This document shows positions 43,254 through 53,130 of a stretch of DNA of 64,000 bases, in pieces; the stretch's first letter is position 1; each line of letters begins with the position of its first letter. Source of the stretch: Streptomyces sp. DHE7-1 (lineage in GTDB: Bacteria; Actinomycetota; Actinomycetes; Streptomycetales; Streptomycetaceae); NCBI GenBank assembly GCA_016432725.1, contig JACJDG010000003.1, forward strand, positions 2,542,001-2,606,000. Reading direction: 5' to 3'. The position numbers and the translations under genes are program-made. The notes below the pieces were generated by a model, which saw only the letters and a program-made list of their open reading frames with translations, had not been told where the DNA came from and did not search any database.

Positions 43254-44489
43254 GTGTCCGCCCCCCGCTTCATGCCCTGGCCCCTCGTCGCCCTTTTCAC
43301 GGCCGGGTACCTCGCCCCGTATCTGCTGCCGACCACCGTCGGCCGCCTGGACACCGGGCTTCCGCTCACCACCACCCAGGCCGGTGCCATCGGCAGTGCC
43401 CTGCTGCTGAGTTCGGCGGCCGCCGGCTTCCTGCTGGCCTCCCGGGTCGAGCGGGCCGGCGCCCGCGCCCTGGCCCGTCTGGGCCTCGCGCTCGCCTTCC
43501 TCGGCTACGGCGGGGCCGCGCTCAGCCATGCCGTACCGGCCGTCGTCGTGGGCGCGCTCCTCGGCGGTTTCGGCTCCGGCACGGTCACGGCGGTCGCCGC
43601 CGGCGGCATCGCCGCTCAGCAGGACCCGCACCGGGCCACCACGTTCGGCCTGCTCGGCGTCTCCGCGCTCGCCGGTGCGCTCTATCTGACGATCCCCCAC
43701 CTCGGCCCGGGCCACGGCCTGCCGCTCGCCGCGATCGCCCTGACCGCGCTCGGGGTGTGGCCGTTCACCGCCCGGCTGTCCGGCGCCACGGCCCCGGCCC
43801 GCCGTCCGGCCGGTCCCGGCGCCCGGCTGCCGCACCGGCGGGCCGGACTGCTGCTCGCCGCGGCCATGCCCTGCTGGTCACTGGCGCAGAACGCGCTGTG
43901 GGGCGTCAGCGGACGCATCGGCCTCGGCCAGGCCCATCTGACCGAGGTCACCGTCGGCGCGGTGTTCGCCGTCGCGCTCGGCGCCGGACTGGTCGGCGTG
44001 GTGGGCGCCGGTGCGCTCGGACCGCGTCTCGGCCGGGCGGTGCCGATCGGCGCGGGTACGGCGCTCATCGCGGGCTGCATCGTGCTCAGCGCCTCGGCTG
44101 ACGGGCTGCCGGCCTTCGCGGCGGGCGAGATCTCCTGGAACCTGCTCTACCCGGTCGTGCTGTCGTACGTCATCGGCCTGGCCGCCTCCCTGGACCCGCG
44201 TGGCCGGTGGGCGGTGCTGGTCGGTTCGGCGGCGTCGCTGGGCACGGCGGCGGGCCCGCTGACCGGGAGCGTGCTGGCGGCGGGGGCGGGCTTCCCGGTC
44301 ATGGGCCAGGTCCTGGCCGCCGGCCTGCTGGCGATCGCGGTGCCGATGACGCTGGTGGCCCTGCGCGCGGGCCGGCTGCCGCTGCATGTGGTGGAGATCC
44401 AGGTGGAGGCCCCGGTCCCGGCCGCGCAGGGGGCGTACGACACCGCCGCCGCCTATCCGAACTCGTACGCCTCCACCTCGGCGAGGTAG
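43254..44489 (+). CDS. MFS transporter, unknown substrate
   Basis: 411 aa with about 12 hydrophobic segments, intact. It begins VSAPRFMPWPLVALFTAGYLAP. GTG at 43254 is favoured by the position of the first helix. An upstream TTG would add an arginine-rich leader. It has weak MFS loop motifs (SRVERAGARALARLG, LDPRGRWAVLVG). It is divergent from the glucarate genes across a CRP-like site, so it may move a related sugar acid, but that is inference. Its end overlaps the convergent add gene by 37 bases. Confidence 0.72.
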   Translation: MSAPRFMPWPLVALFTAGYLAPYLLPTTVGRLDTGLPLTTTQAGAIGSALLLSSAAAGFLLASRVERAGARALARLGLALAFLGYGGAALSHAVPAVVVGALLGGFGSGTVTAVAAGGIAAQQDPHRATTFGLLGVSALAGALYLTIPHLGPGHGLPLAAIALTALGVWPFTARLSGATAPARRPAGPGARLPHRRAGLLLAAAMPCWSLAQNALWGVSGRIGLGQAHLTEVTVGAVFAVALGAGLVGVVGAGALGPRLGRAVPIGAGTALIAGCIVLSASADGLPAFAAGEISWNLLYPVVLSYVIGLAASLDPRGRWAVLVGSAASLGTAAGPLTGSVLAAGAGFPVMGQVLAAGLLAIAVPMTLVALRAGRLPLHVVEIQVEAPVPAAQGAYDTAAAYPNSYASTSAR

Positions 44490-45445
44490 CGGGCCCGGCG
44501 CTCCTCGTCGTCCTCCAGGAAGGAGGCGAGGAAGGAGTTCCGGGCCAGTTCCCGCAGCTGTTCCTCGCCGAGGCCCAGCTCCGAGCGCACCGCGTCGAAG
44601 TTGTCGCCGGCGTACCCGCCGAAGTAGGCGGGGTCGTCGGAGTTGACCGTGCACCGCAGCCCGGCGTCCAGCATCGCGGGCAGCGGGTGCTCGGCGAGCA
44701 CGTCCACCGTGCGCAGCCGGACGTTGGACAGCGGGCACAGGGTCAGCGGGACACGGTCCCGGACCAGCCGCTCGACCAGCGCCGGATCCTCCATGCAGCG
44801 CAGGCCGTGGTCGACGCGCTCCACGCCGAGGACGTCCAGGGCCTCGGTGATGTACTCCGGCGGCCCCTCCTCACCGGCGTGCGCCACGCGGCGCAGCCCG
44901 AGCGCGGCGGCGGCCTCGTACACCTCCCGGAACTTCGCCGGCGGGTGGCCGACCTCGGCGGAGTCGAGGCCGACACCGGTGATCCGGTCCAGGTACGGCC
45001 GGGCCGCCCGGAGGGTCTCCAGCGCCGACTCGGCCGACTCGTCGCGCAGGAAGCACAGGATCAGCCTGGTGGAGACGCCGTGGTTCTCCTCGCTGCGGCC
45101 GAGCGCCCGCCACAGCCCCTCCACGACGGTGCCCATGTCCAGTCCCCGGGCGAGGTGGGCCTGCGGGTCGAAGAAGATCTCCGCGTGCCGGACGCCCTGC
45201 GCGGCGGCGCGGGCGAGGTAGGCGTCGGCCAGGTCCGCGAAGTCCTGCTCGGTACGCAGGACGGCCATCAGCTCGTAGTACAGGTTCAGGAAGGACTGCA
45301 GGTCTTCGAACCGGTAGGCCTCACGGAGCTGTTCGGTGTCGGCGTAGGGCAGCTCGACCCCGTTGCGGGCGGCCAGCTCGAACGCCAGCTCGGGCTCCAG
45401 GGTGCCTTCGATGTGCAGGTGCAGTTCTGCTTTGGGGAGGGGCAT
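44453..45445 (-). CDS. add: Adenosine deaminase
   Basis: Deaminates adenosine or a related purine; 330 aa, intact. Metal and catalytic motifs are ELHLHIEGTL near residue 9, AHAGEEGPPEYI (catalytic Glu), RVDHGLRC and TVNSDDPAYFGG. The form is close to the adenosine/adenine deaminase subgroup with PLSNVRL, so adenine is an alternative substrate. No ribosome site precedes ATG 45445. A -10-like TACGAT lies 6 bases upstream (complement of 45452-45457), so the mRNA may be leaderless. Confidence 0.9.
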   Translation of the reverse strand: MPLPKAELHLHIEGTLEPELAFELAARNGVELPYADTEQLREAYRFEDLQSFLNLYYELMAVLRTEQDFADLADAYLARAAAQGVRHAEIFFDPQAHLARGLDMGTVVEGLWRALGRSEENHGVSTRLILCFLRDESAESALETLRAARPYLDRITGVGLDSAEVGHPPAKFREVYEAAAALGLRRVAHAGEEGPPEYITEALDVLGVERVDHGLRCMEDPALVERLVRDRVPLTLCPLSNVRLRTVDVLAEHPLPAMLDAGLRCTVNSDDPAYFGGYAGDNFDAVRSELGLGEEQLRELARNSFLASFLEDDEERRARYLAEVEAYEFG

Positions 45446-45465
45446 CAAAGTATCGTACGGGGGTT

Positions 45466-46371
45466 TTATCTCCGTTTCGGAACCGGCACCCGCAGCAGGT
45501 CGTAGGCCACGGTCAGCTCGCCCTCGAAGCCGGCGGCCCGCGCCTGCCGCTCGAACTCCTCCGGCTCCGGGTAGCGCTGGCTGAAGTGGGTGAGGACGAG
45601 GTGCCGCACCCCGGCGTCGCGCGCCACGGCCGCCGCCTGCCCCGCCGTCAGATGACCGTGGTCCGCCGCCAGTTCGGCGTCCTCGTCGAGGAAGGTGGAC
45701 TCGATGACGAGCAGGTCGCAGCCCTCGGCGAGCGCGTGCACCCCGTCGCACAGCCGGGTGTCCATGACGAACGCGAACCGCTGCCCGCGCCGCACCTCGC
45801 TGACGTCCTCCAGCGTCACGTCCCCGAGCCGGCCCTCGCGCTGGAGGCGGCCGACGTCCGGGCCCCCGATGCCGTGCGCGGCGAGCCGGCCCGGCAGCAT
45901 CCGGCGCCCGTCGGGCTCGGTCAGCCGGTAGCCGTAGGACTCGACGGGGTGGGACAGCTTCCGGGCCTCGAGCGTGTACGACGGGGTCGCGGCGAGGACG
46001 CCGTCGGCGGCGACGGGTGCCTCGGTCAGGCGGACCGTCTCCCGGTAGGCGGTCGCGTACCGCAGCCGGTCGAAGAAGCGCTGACCGGAGCGCGGGTAGT
46101 GCGCGGTCACCTCGTGCGGGACCTGGTCGAGGTTGATCCGCTGGATCACTCCGGCCAGCCCGAGGGAGTGGTCGCCGTGGAAGTGCGTGACGCAGATCCG
46201 GTTCAGGTCGTGGGCGGCGACCCCGGCGCGCAGCATCTGCCGCTGGGTGCCCTCGCCGGGGTCGAACAGGATGCCCTCGCCGTCCCAGCGCAGCAGGTAG
46301 CCGTTGTGGTTGCGGTGCCGGGTCGGGACCTGGCTGGCGGTGCCGAGGACGACGAACTCACGGACGGACAT
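45466..46371 (-). CDS. rnz: Ribonuclease Z
   Basis: tRNA 3' processing endonuclease of the metallo-beta-lactamase fold, 301 aa, intact. The zinc motif [13 protein letters not shown] is near residue 62, with further ligands in MDTRLCDG and VLTHFSQRY. The start [21 protein letters not shown] is diagnostic of RNase Z. It lies 6 bases after the HIT-protein gene. Confidence 0.94.
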   Translation of the reverse strand: MSVREFVVLGTASQVPTRHRNHNGYLLRWDGEGILFDPGEGTQRQMLRAGVAAHDLNRICVTHFHGDHSLGLAGVIQRINLDQVPHEVTAHYPRSGQRFFDRLRYATAYRETVRLTEAPVAADGVLAATPSYTLEARKLSHPVESYGYRLTEPDGRRMLPGRLAAHGIGGPDVGRLQREGRLGDVTLEDVSEVRRGQRFAFVMDTRLCDGVHALAEGCDLLVIESTFLDEDAELAADHGHLTAGQAAAVARDAGVRHLVLTHFSQRYPEPEEFERQARAAGFEGELTVAYDLLRVPVPKRR

Positions 46372-46377
46372 GACCGC

Positions 46378-46730
46378 TTATCCCGGGGGCCATTCCAGGC
46401 CACGGCCGCCGAGGACGTGCGCGTGGGCGTGCCAGACGGTCTGGCCGGCGCCGCTTCCGGTGTTGAAGACGACGCGGTAGCTGTCCAGCTTCTCCTCGTC
46501 GGCGACGGCCCGGGTCTCGGCGAGCACGTCGGCCGCGAGCCGCGGGGCGCCGGCGGCGAGTTCGGCCGCGTTCTTGTAGTGGGCCTTGGGGATCACCAGG
46601 ACGTGGGTGGGGCCTGCGGGTTTATGTCCCGGAAGGCCACGGTGGTCTCGGTCTCACGGACGACCGTCGCCGGGATGGCCCCCGCGACGATCTTGCAGAA
46701 CAGGCAGTCGTCCTGCGGTTCCCCTGCCAT
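46378..46730 (-). CDS. HIT-family nucleotide hydrolase (one frame break)
   Basis: About 117 aa of the HinT/PKCI type. DCLFCKIVAGAIPA at the start includes the zinc-binding CxxC, and the catalytic triad motif HAHAHVLGGRG is near residue 103. One C is missing near 46612, joining NPQAPTH to VLVIPKAHYKN. Start ATG 46730. These enzymes cleave nucleotide phosphoramidates. Actinobacteria usually place it in this cluster. Confidence 0.9.
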
Positions 46731-46795
46731 GGGTGTGCCTCCTGACGCCGGTGATCAGTACCGGGGCATCGTATCGGGGGTGCCGCGCGATCCGG

Positions 46796-49700
46796 TCACG
46801 GCAGTTCGGGCGGCGTCTTGGCGGGAGTCGCCTCCAGCGCCTCCAGGGCCAGCCGGACCGCCTCGTCCAGCTGGACGTCCCGGCCCGCCGCGTGGTCCTG
46901 CGGGCGCTGCGGGACCTCGACGTCGGGGTCGACGCCGTGGTTCTCCACGCCCCATCCGGCGCCCTCCAGCCAGAACGCGTACTTCGGCTGGGTGATCAGG
47001 GTGCCGTCGACCAGGCGGTAGCGACTGTCGATGCCGATGACCCCGCCCCAGGTGCGGGTGCCGACGACCGGACCGATTCCGAGGGCGCGGATCGCCGCGT
47101 TGACGATGTCCCCGTCGGAACCGGAGAACTCGTTGGCGACGGCGACGACGGGCCCGCGCGGGGCGTCCCTCGGGTAGCTCTCGGGCCGCATCCCGCGCGG
47201 CAGGTCCCAGCCGACGATGCGCCGGGCCAGCTTCTCCACGACGAGCTGGGAGGTGTGGCCGCCGCGGTTCTCCCGGACGTCGACGACCAGCCCCTCGCGG
47301 GCCACCTCGATGCGCAGGTCGCGGTGGATCTGGGCCCAGCCGGGCGCCTGCATGTCGGGCACGTGCAGATAGCCGAGCCGGCCGCCGGACCGCTCGTGGA
47401 CGTGGGCGCGGCGTCCGGCGACCCAGGCGTGGTAGCGCAGGGGCTCCTCGTCCGCGAGCGGGACCACGACCACGTGCCGCAGATCGCCGCCGCCGGCCGG
47501 GGAGACGGTCAGCTCGACGGGTTTGCCGGCCGTGCCGGTGAGCAGCGGGCCGGGGCCGGTGACCGGGTCGACCGGCTGCCCGGCGACCGCGACGATCGCG
47601 TCCCCGGGGCGCACGGCGACGCCCGGCGCGGCCAGCGGGGAGCGGGCGTCGGGGTCGGACGTCTCCGAGGGCAGGATGCGGTCGACGCGCCAGCCGCCGT
47701 CCTCGTGGCGGGAGATGTCGGCGCCGAGCAGCCCCTGCCGGGCGCCGTCGCCGAAGCCGCCGCGCGGGGTGACGTAGGCGTGCGAGGTGCCGAGCTCGCC
47801 CTGCACCTCCCACAGCAGGTCCACCAGGTCGTCGTGGGTGGCGAGGCGGTCGAGGACGGGCCGGTACCGGTCGAGGACGCCGTCCCAGTCGACGCCGCCC
47901 ATGTCGGCCCGCCAGAAGTTGTCCCGCATGATGCGGCCCGTCTCGTCGTACATCTGCCGCCATTCGGCGACCGGGTCGACGGTCTGCCGGATCCGGGTGA
48001 GGTCGACGACGATGTTCGAGTCGCCGCCCTCGTCGTCGGAGGCGTGCCGGTCGGCGGGTACGACCCTGAGCCGGCCGTCGCTCCACAGCAGCACCCGCCT
48101 GCCGTCGCCGCTGACCTCGAAGTGGTCGGCGTCGGCGGCGAGGTGTTCCAGGCGCTGCTGGGCGAGGTCGTAGCGCTCCAGCCGGGTCTTGGGGTCGGGG
48201 GCGTCGGGTGTGGCGCGGCCCGCGCCGAGGACGCCGCGCACCGGGTGGCGCAGCCAGAGCACCCCGTCCCTGGCCGCGCGCAGGTTGGAGTAGCGGGCGG
48301 CCTCGACCGGGAAGGGCACGATGCGGTCGGCGAGGCCGTCGAGGTCGATCCGGGTCGCCGGGGTGCCCTCGCTGTCCGGCGTCTCGTCCTTGTCGGGGGT
48401 GCCGAAGGGCCGGCCGTGCCGCTGCGGCCCGAACGGCGACGGGGTGGTCGCGGCCAGGGTGATCAGGTGCGGCCGGACGCCCTCCACGAAGGCCAGGTCG
48501 AAGACGTGCTCGTCGTAGACCGGGTCGAAGGAGCGGCTGGAGAGGAAGGCGAGGTGCTTGCCGTCCAGGGTGAAGGCGGGCGCGTAGTCCTGGAACCGCA
48601 GCGGGGTCGCCTCGGTGACCGACAGGTCGGTGGTGTTGGCGAGGCGGAGCTGGGAGAGGGGCAGGGCCCGGGGTGGGCCCAGGCGAGCCAGCCGGAGTCG
48701 GGTGAGAAGGTGAGGCCGTGGACGTCGCCGTGCTCGCTGCGGGTCACCTCGCGCACCTCACCGGTCTCCCGCTCGACCAGCAGCAGCCGCCCGTCGTGCG
48801 CGGCGACGGCGGCCCGGCTGCCGTCGGGTGCCATGGCCAGTTCCAGGACGCGGCCGAGCTGTCCGGCCGCGAGCCGGCGCGGGGGCGTGCCGAGGGCGGC
48901 GCCGGTGGCGGGCGCGAACTCCAGGGCGTCCTCGCCCTCGGCGTCCGTCACCCACACCACCCACTCCTCGCCCTCCGAGCGGAAGGTGCGCGGCAGCCGG
49001 GTCCGCACGCCCGGCTGGGCGGCGAGCGCCCGGGCGGGGCCGGAGCGGTGGGTGACCCAGTGGACGGCGCCGCGCACGGCGACCGCGCTGCCGCGCGCGG
49101 TGTGGTCGGGGGCGGCGGTGCCGAACCAGTGGGAGGCGTTCACCGGGAACGGCTGGAGGTCCACGCGCGGTCCGCCGAGCCGGATGTCCAGCGGGCGCGG
49201 TTCGGCGCCGTCCAGGTCGTCCAGCAGCCAGAGTTCACCGGCGCGGGAGTAGACGACCCGGGTGCCGTCGGTGGCGGCGTGCCGGGCGTAGAAGCCCTCC
49301 AGCGGGGTGTGCCGGCGCAGGTCGGAGCCGTCGGCGAGGGAGGAGTAGAGCGCGCCGGTGCCCTCGTGGTCGGAGAGGAACGCGATCCGGTCGCCGGCCC
49401 ACAGCGGGTACTCGATGTTGCCGTCCAGCTCCTCGTGCAGCCGGACGAACTCGCCGTCGCCCTCCCGGTCGATCCACAGCTTGCCCGCCGTGCCGCCCCG
49501 GTACCGCTTCCACCACGCGGCCTCGCGCCCCATCGGCGCGGACAGCAGCACCGTGTGCGGGCCGTGGGCGACATCACCGACCGGACCGTACGGCAGGGTG
49601 GTGGCCGGTCCGCCGTCGAGCGGGACCGCCCGGGCCCAGCTCCGGCGCAGGCTCGCCTGGCCCTCGGTGCTGAGCGCGAGCACCCGGCCGTCCGGCGTCC

Positions 49701-50001
49701 AGCCGCGCACCTGGGTCCGCGCGCTTCCCCAGTGCGTCAGCCGCCTGGCGGGGCCGCCCGCCACCGGGGCGAGGTGCACCTCGGGGGCGCCGTCGCGGGT
49801 GGAGGTCCAGGCGACGGCGGTGCCGTCGGGTGAGACGCGGGGGTGGTTCACCGGCACGTTGTCGGCGCTGACCCGCCAGGCACGCCCGCCGTCGAGGGGG
49901 GCCAGCCAGACGTCGTCCTCGGCGACGAAGGTCACCAAGTCGCCGTGCGGGTGCGGGAATCGGAGGTAGCCGGAGGATGCCGTCGAAGCCGCCTGAGTCA
50001 C
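46796..50001 (-). CDS. Tricorn protease, S41 family (one frame break)
   Basis: Large cytoplasmic peptidase of about 1,068 aa that cuts oligopeptides released by the proteasome. The N-terminal 650 residues form two beta-propellers (YLRFPHPHGDLVTFVAEDDVW, repeated SPDG units), then a C1 domain, a PDZ domain (GDAIVAVAGQPVDP) and a catalytic core with the nucleophile in ANEFSGSDGDIV and VDVRENRGGHTS. The frame breaks near 48677, after AWAHPG. GTG at 50001 is the likely start, with no strong ribosome site. Confidence 0.88.
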
Positions 50002-50047
50002 CCCGTCACTGTACGCAGCGACCGGTGTCCCCCGCTCCCGGTTCCGA

Positions 50048-50652
50048 TCACTTGCCCTCCACGGGCCGGCAACCGGGTCGTTCGTGCACCAGATGGTCCG
50101 CGTCACGGTCACGGTCACGGTCGGCTGCCCGCCCCGCTGGGTGGGCGGCCGGTACGTCGGACCGGGTGTGGCGTCGCAGTCGCCGAGCCCGCTGACCCGG
50201 AACACCTGCCTGCCGCCGACCCTGGCCGTCAGATCACCGCGCACACAGGCCCCGTCCACGGCCCGGGTCACCTTCCCCTCGACCGTGATCCGCCGCCCGT
50301 CCCTGGTCTGCCCCTGGCAGTCGACGGACACGACGGTGCTCTCCGTCGGCGAGGGCGAACTGCGGGCCGTGGCACCGCCCTTGCCGCCGTAGTCGCCGGT
50401 GCAGGTGAGCCAGCTCACGTCCACGTGCCGCCGCTTCAGCTCGGCGGTCGCGGTGCTGTCGGTGGTGTACGCGGCCGAGGCCGAACTCAGGTCCCCCGGC
50501 TGACACGCCACCACCGCGCCCGCGCCCAGCACCACGAGCCCCGCCACGGCCGCACCGCGCACGACCCGCGGCCGGCGCCGAATCCGCCTCGATGCCCCAT
50601 GCAGGGCAGCGTGCCACCGCCGCTCCGCGGACGGAAGGCCGCATACGGCCAC
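50048..50652 (-). CDS. Putative secreted or lipidated Streptomyces protein (one frame break)
   Basis: About 201 aa of unknown function. An arginine-rich start is followed by a hydrophobic segment (VVRGAAVAGLVVLGAGAVVAC) with a lipobox-like end. The mature part is Thr/Ser-rich with four to six Cys, e.g. WLTCTGDYGGKGGAT, VSVDCQGQTRDGRRITVEG and a C-terminal TIWCTNDPGCRPVEGK once one C is added near 50076. That correction gives a natural stop at 50048. Similar small Cys-containing envelope proteins are common in Streptomyces. Confidence 0.6.
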
Positions 50653-50693
50653 TCACCCGTTCGGGCAGCGGCGGCCGCCGCGCGCCCCGGCCG

Positions 50694-51086
50694 TCAGCCG
50701 CGCAGGAGGAGCCATTCCTGGAGTTCCACCACGTTGCCCTCCGGGTCCTTGAGGTGGGCCACGCGCATGCGCTCGGTCATCGGGGCCGGCCCGTGCAGCA
50801 CGGTCGCGCCCCGGGCGGTGATCTGCGCGCAGTACGCGTCGAGGTCGTCCACGCGCAGCACGACCAGGGAGCGGTGCCCGGTGGCCGTAACGCCCAGCTC
50901 CGCCAGGACCCCGGCCATCATCGCGCGGTCCTGCAGCGCGATCCCGGCCGAGCCGGCGTGCGGGCTGAACTTCTCGTACGGTCCCTCGCCGGTCCCGGAC
51001 TGCGGCCTGAGGCCGAGGACGTCGGCGTAGAAGCGGTAGCAGGCGGCGAAGTCGCTCACGAGGAGCCGGACTTGGGCGAGTTCCAT
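50694..51086 (-). CDS. VOC (glyoxalase/bleomycin resistance) superfamily protein
   Basis: 130 aa, intact. Two beta-alpha-beta-beta-beta repeats: MELAQVRLLVSDFAACYRFY at the start, and HLKDPEGNVVELQEW with the metal-ligand Glu at the end. ATG at 51086 follows GGGGGACA. It lies 16 bases after rsmE. Members include metal-dependent isomerases, dioxygenases and drug-binding proteins, and the substrate here is not evident. Confidence 0.85.
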   Translation of the reverse strand: MELAQVRLLVSDFAACYRFYADVLGLRPQSGTGEGPYEKFSPHAGSAGIALQDRAMMAGVLAELGVTATGHRSLVVLRVDDLDAYCAQITARGATVLHGPAPMTERMRVAHLKDPEGNVVELQEWLLLRG

Positions 51087-51102
51087 GACTGTCCCCCGGT
51101 GC

Positions 51103-51854
51103 TCAGGACCAGCGGCCGGTGCGGCCCAGCAGGAGGGCCGCCGCGGCGGTGCCGGCGGTGGACGTGCGCAACACCGTGGGGCCCAGTACGCACGGCTTGG
51201 CGCCCGCCTCCTCGAAGAGCGCCAACTCGTCGCGGGCCACGCCTCCTTCGGGTCCCACGACCAGCACGATCTCGCCCTGCCCGGGGAGTTCGGCGGTGGC
51301 GAGGGGGTGCTGTCGTGCTCGAAGTCCGAGTGGAGCACGGCGGCGAAGTCGGCCGCGGCGAGCAGGGCGGCGACCTGTCGGGTCGACGCGGCGTCCGCGA
51401 CCTCGGGGAAGCGGAGGCGGCGGGACTGCTTGCCGGCCTCGCGGGCGGTGGCGCGCCACTTGGCGAGGGCCTTCTGCCCGCGGTCGCCCTTCCACTGGGT
51501 GATGCAGCGCGCGGCCTGCCAGGGCACGATCGCGTCGACACCCGTCTCGGTCATCATCTCCACGGCCAGTTCACCGCGGTCGCCCTTGGGAAGGGCCTGG
51601 ACGACGGTGATGCGAGGGCTGGGTTCGGGCTCCGCCGGGAACGCGCGGGCCTCGACGGCCATGTGGTCCTTGCCCGAGGTGCTGACGACGACCCCGGAGA
51701 CTCCCCGGCCCCGGCCGTCGGTGATCACGACTTCCTCGCCGGGCTGCAGCCGCCGCACCGAGACGGCGTGCCGGCCCTCGGGTCCCTCCACGTCGACGAC
51801 CGAGCCCGGGCCCACACCCTCGAGCGAGTCGACGACGAACACCGGCGCGGTCAT
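51103..51854 (-). CDS. rsmE: 16S rRNA m3U1498 methyltransferase RsmE (one frame break)
   Basis: SPOUT-fold methyltransferase of about 250 aa for uridine 1498 of 16S rRNA. PUA-like start FVVDSLEGVGPGSVVDVEGPEGRHAVSV, then QALPKGDRGELAVEMMTETGVD and the knot motif IVLVVGPEGGVARDELALF. The frame breaks near 51306, before PLATAELPGQGE. The ATG overlaps the stop of the nitronate monooxygenase gene. The rsmE-dnaJ-hrcA neighbourhood is widespread. Confidence 0.92.
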
Positions 51855-52972
51855 CGCGCGTCACCCCCGGCCGACAGCTCCGTCCGGGCCGCGGCGAGCT
51901 CGGCCGTCAGCACCTCCACCAACTGCGCGGCCGGCAGTTCCCGGGCCAGCCGGTGCCCCTGGCCCGCCCACAGCGCCATGCCCTGCGCGTCACCGGCCTT
52001 GGCGGCGGCCTTGCGCAGCGGCGCCGTCACGTGGTGGACCTCCGGGTAGGCGGCGGGGGCGTAGGGGCCGTGCTCGCGCAGGAAGCGGTTGACCAGGCCG
52101 CGCGCCGGGCGGCCGGAGAAGGCGCGGGTCAGTTCGGTGCGCGCGAACAGCGGATTGGTCAGTGCCTGTTTGTGCAGGGCGTGGGCCCCGGACTCCGGGG
52201 TGGCGAGGAAGGCCGTGCCGAGCTGGGCGGCGCTCGCGCCCGCCGCGAGGACGGCGGCGATCTGGGCGCCGCGCATGATGCCGCCGGCGGCGACGACCGG
52301 GATGCGCACGGCCTCGCGGACCTGCGTGAGCAGCGACAGCAGCCCGATGCCGGAGCCGTCGTTCTCGGGGACGTCGCGGTGGGTGCCCTGGTGGCCGCCG
52401 GCCTCGGTGCCCTGGGCGATCACCGCGTCCGCCCCGGCCCGCTCGACCGCGCGCGCCTCCTCCGGGGTGGTGGCGGCGGCCAGGGTGAACGTCCCGGCGC
52501 GGTGCAGGGAGTCGATGACCTCACGGGCCGGGACCCCGAAGTGGAAGGAGACCACCGGCACCGGGTCGTCGAGCAGCACGGCGAGCTTGGCGTCGTAGCC
52601 GTCGTCCCGGCCGCTGTCCGGGTCGCCCAGCTCGGTCTCGTACCAGGCGGCCTCGCCCGCGAGCTGGTGGGTGTAGACCTCCACGGCACCGGCGTCGAAG
52701 GGCGCGGCCCCGGCCGCTCCGGTGGAGCCGGTGCCCGCACCGGGGTGTTCGGGCTGCGGCATGAAGAGGTTCACGCCGAAGGGCCGGCCCGTGAGTCCCC
52801 GCAGCTGCTTGATGTCCTGGTACATGCCGTCGGCGGTCTTGTACCCGGCGGCGAGGAACCCGAGCCCGCCGGCCTCGGACACGGCCGCGGCGAGCTGCGG
52901 CACGGAGACGCCGCCCGCCATGGGAGCCTGCACGATCGGCCGGGGGAAGAGATCGGTCAGTGCGGAGGACAT
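51851..52972 (-). CDS. Nitronate monooxygenase (FMN-dependent)
   Basis: 373 aa, intact TIM-barrel flavoenzyme that oxidises alkyl nitronates such as propionate-3-nitronate. FMN and active-site motifs: VQAPMAGGVSVPQLAAAVSE near residue 16, TEAGGHQGTH with the catalytic His, VVAAGGIMRGAQIAAVLAAG, and AAQLGTAFLATPES. It lies between dnaJ and rsmE with a 4-base overlap to the latter. Confidence 0.9.
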   Translation of the reverse strand: MSSALTDLFPRPIVQAPMAGGVSVPQLAAAVSEAGGLGFLAAGYKTADGMYQDIKQLRGLTGRPFGVNLFMPQPEHPGAGTGSTGAAGAAPFDAGAVEVYTHQLAGEAAWYETELGDPDSGRDDGYDAKLAVLLDDPVPVVSFHFGVPAREVIDSLHRAGTFTLAAATTPEEARAVERAGADAVIAQGTEAGGHQGTHRDVPENDGSGIGLLSLLTQVREAVRIPVVAAGGIMRGAQIAAVLAAGASAAQLGTAFLATPESGAHALHKQALTNPLFARTELTRAFSGRPARGLVNRFLREHGPYAPAAYPEVHHVTAPLRKAAAKAGDAQGMALWAGQGHRLARELPAAQLVEVLTAELAAARTELSAGGDAR

Positions 52973-53079
52973 GACCGCATGTTGTCACGTCCCGGGGGGT
53001 GCGCCGAATCGGGTGTTCCCGCCTGGCACATGCCATTTTCCGGCCCGGCGGGCCGGGCCGGCGGGCGGGCCCGGGCCGG

Positions 53080-53122
53080 GGCCAGGGGGCCGGGCCCCCT
53101 GGCCGGGCCGAGGGGCTCGGCC
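53080..53122 (-). terminator. Tandem stem-loops after dnaJ
   Basis: Two perfect hairpins: GGCCAGGGGGC-CGG-GCCCCCTGGCC (53080-53104) and GGCCGAG-GGG-CTCGGCC (53106-53122). They follow the dnaJ stop on the minus strand within 10 bases. No U run is present, as usual in Streptomyces. Confidence 0.72.
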
Positions 53123-53130
53123 CGTCACCC

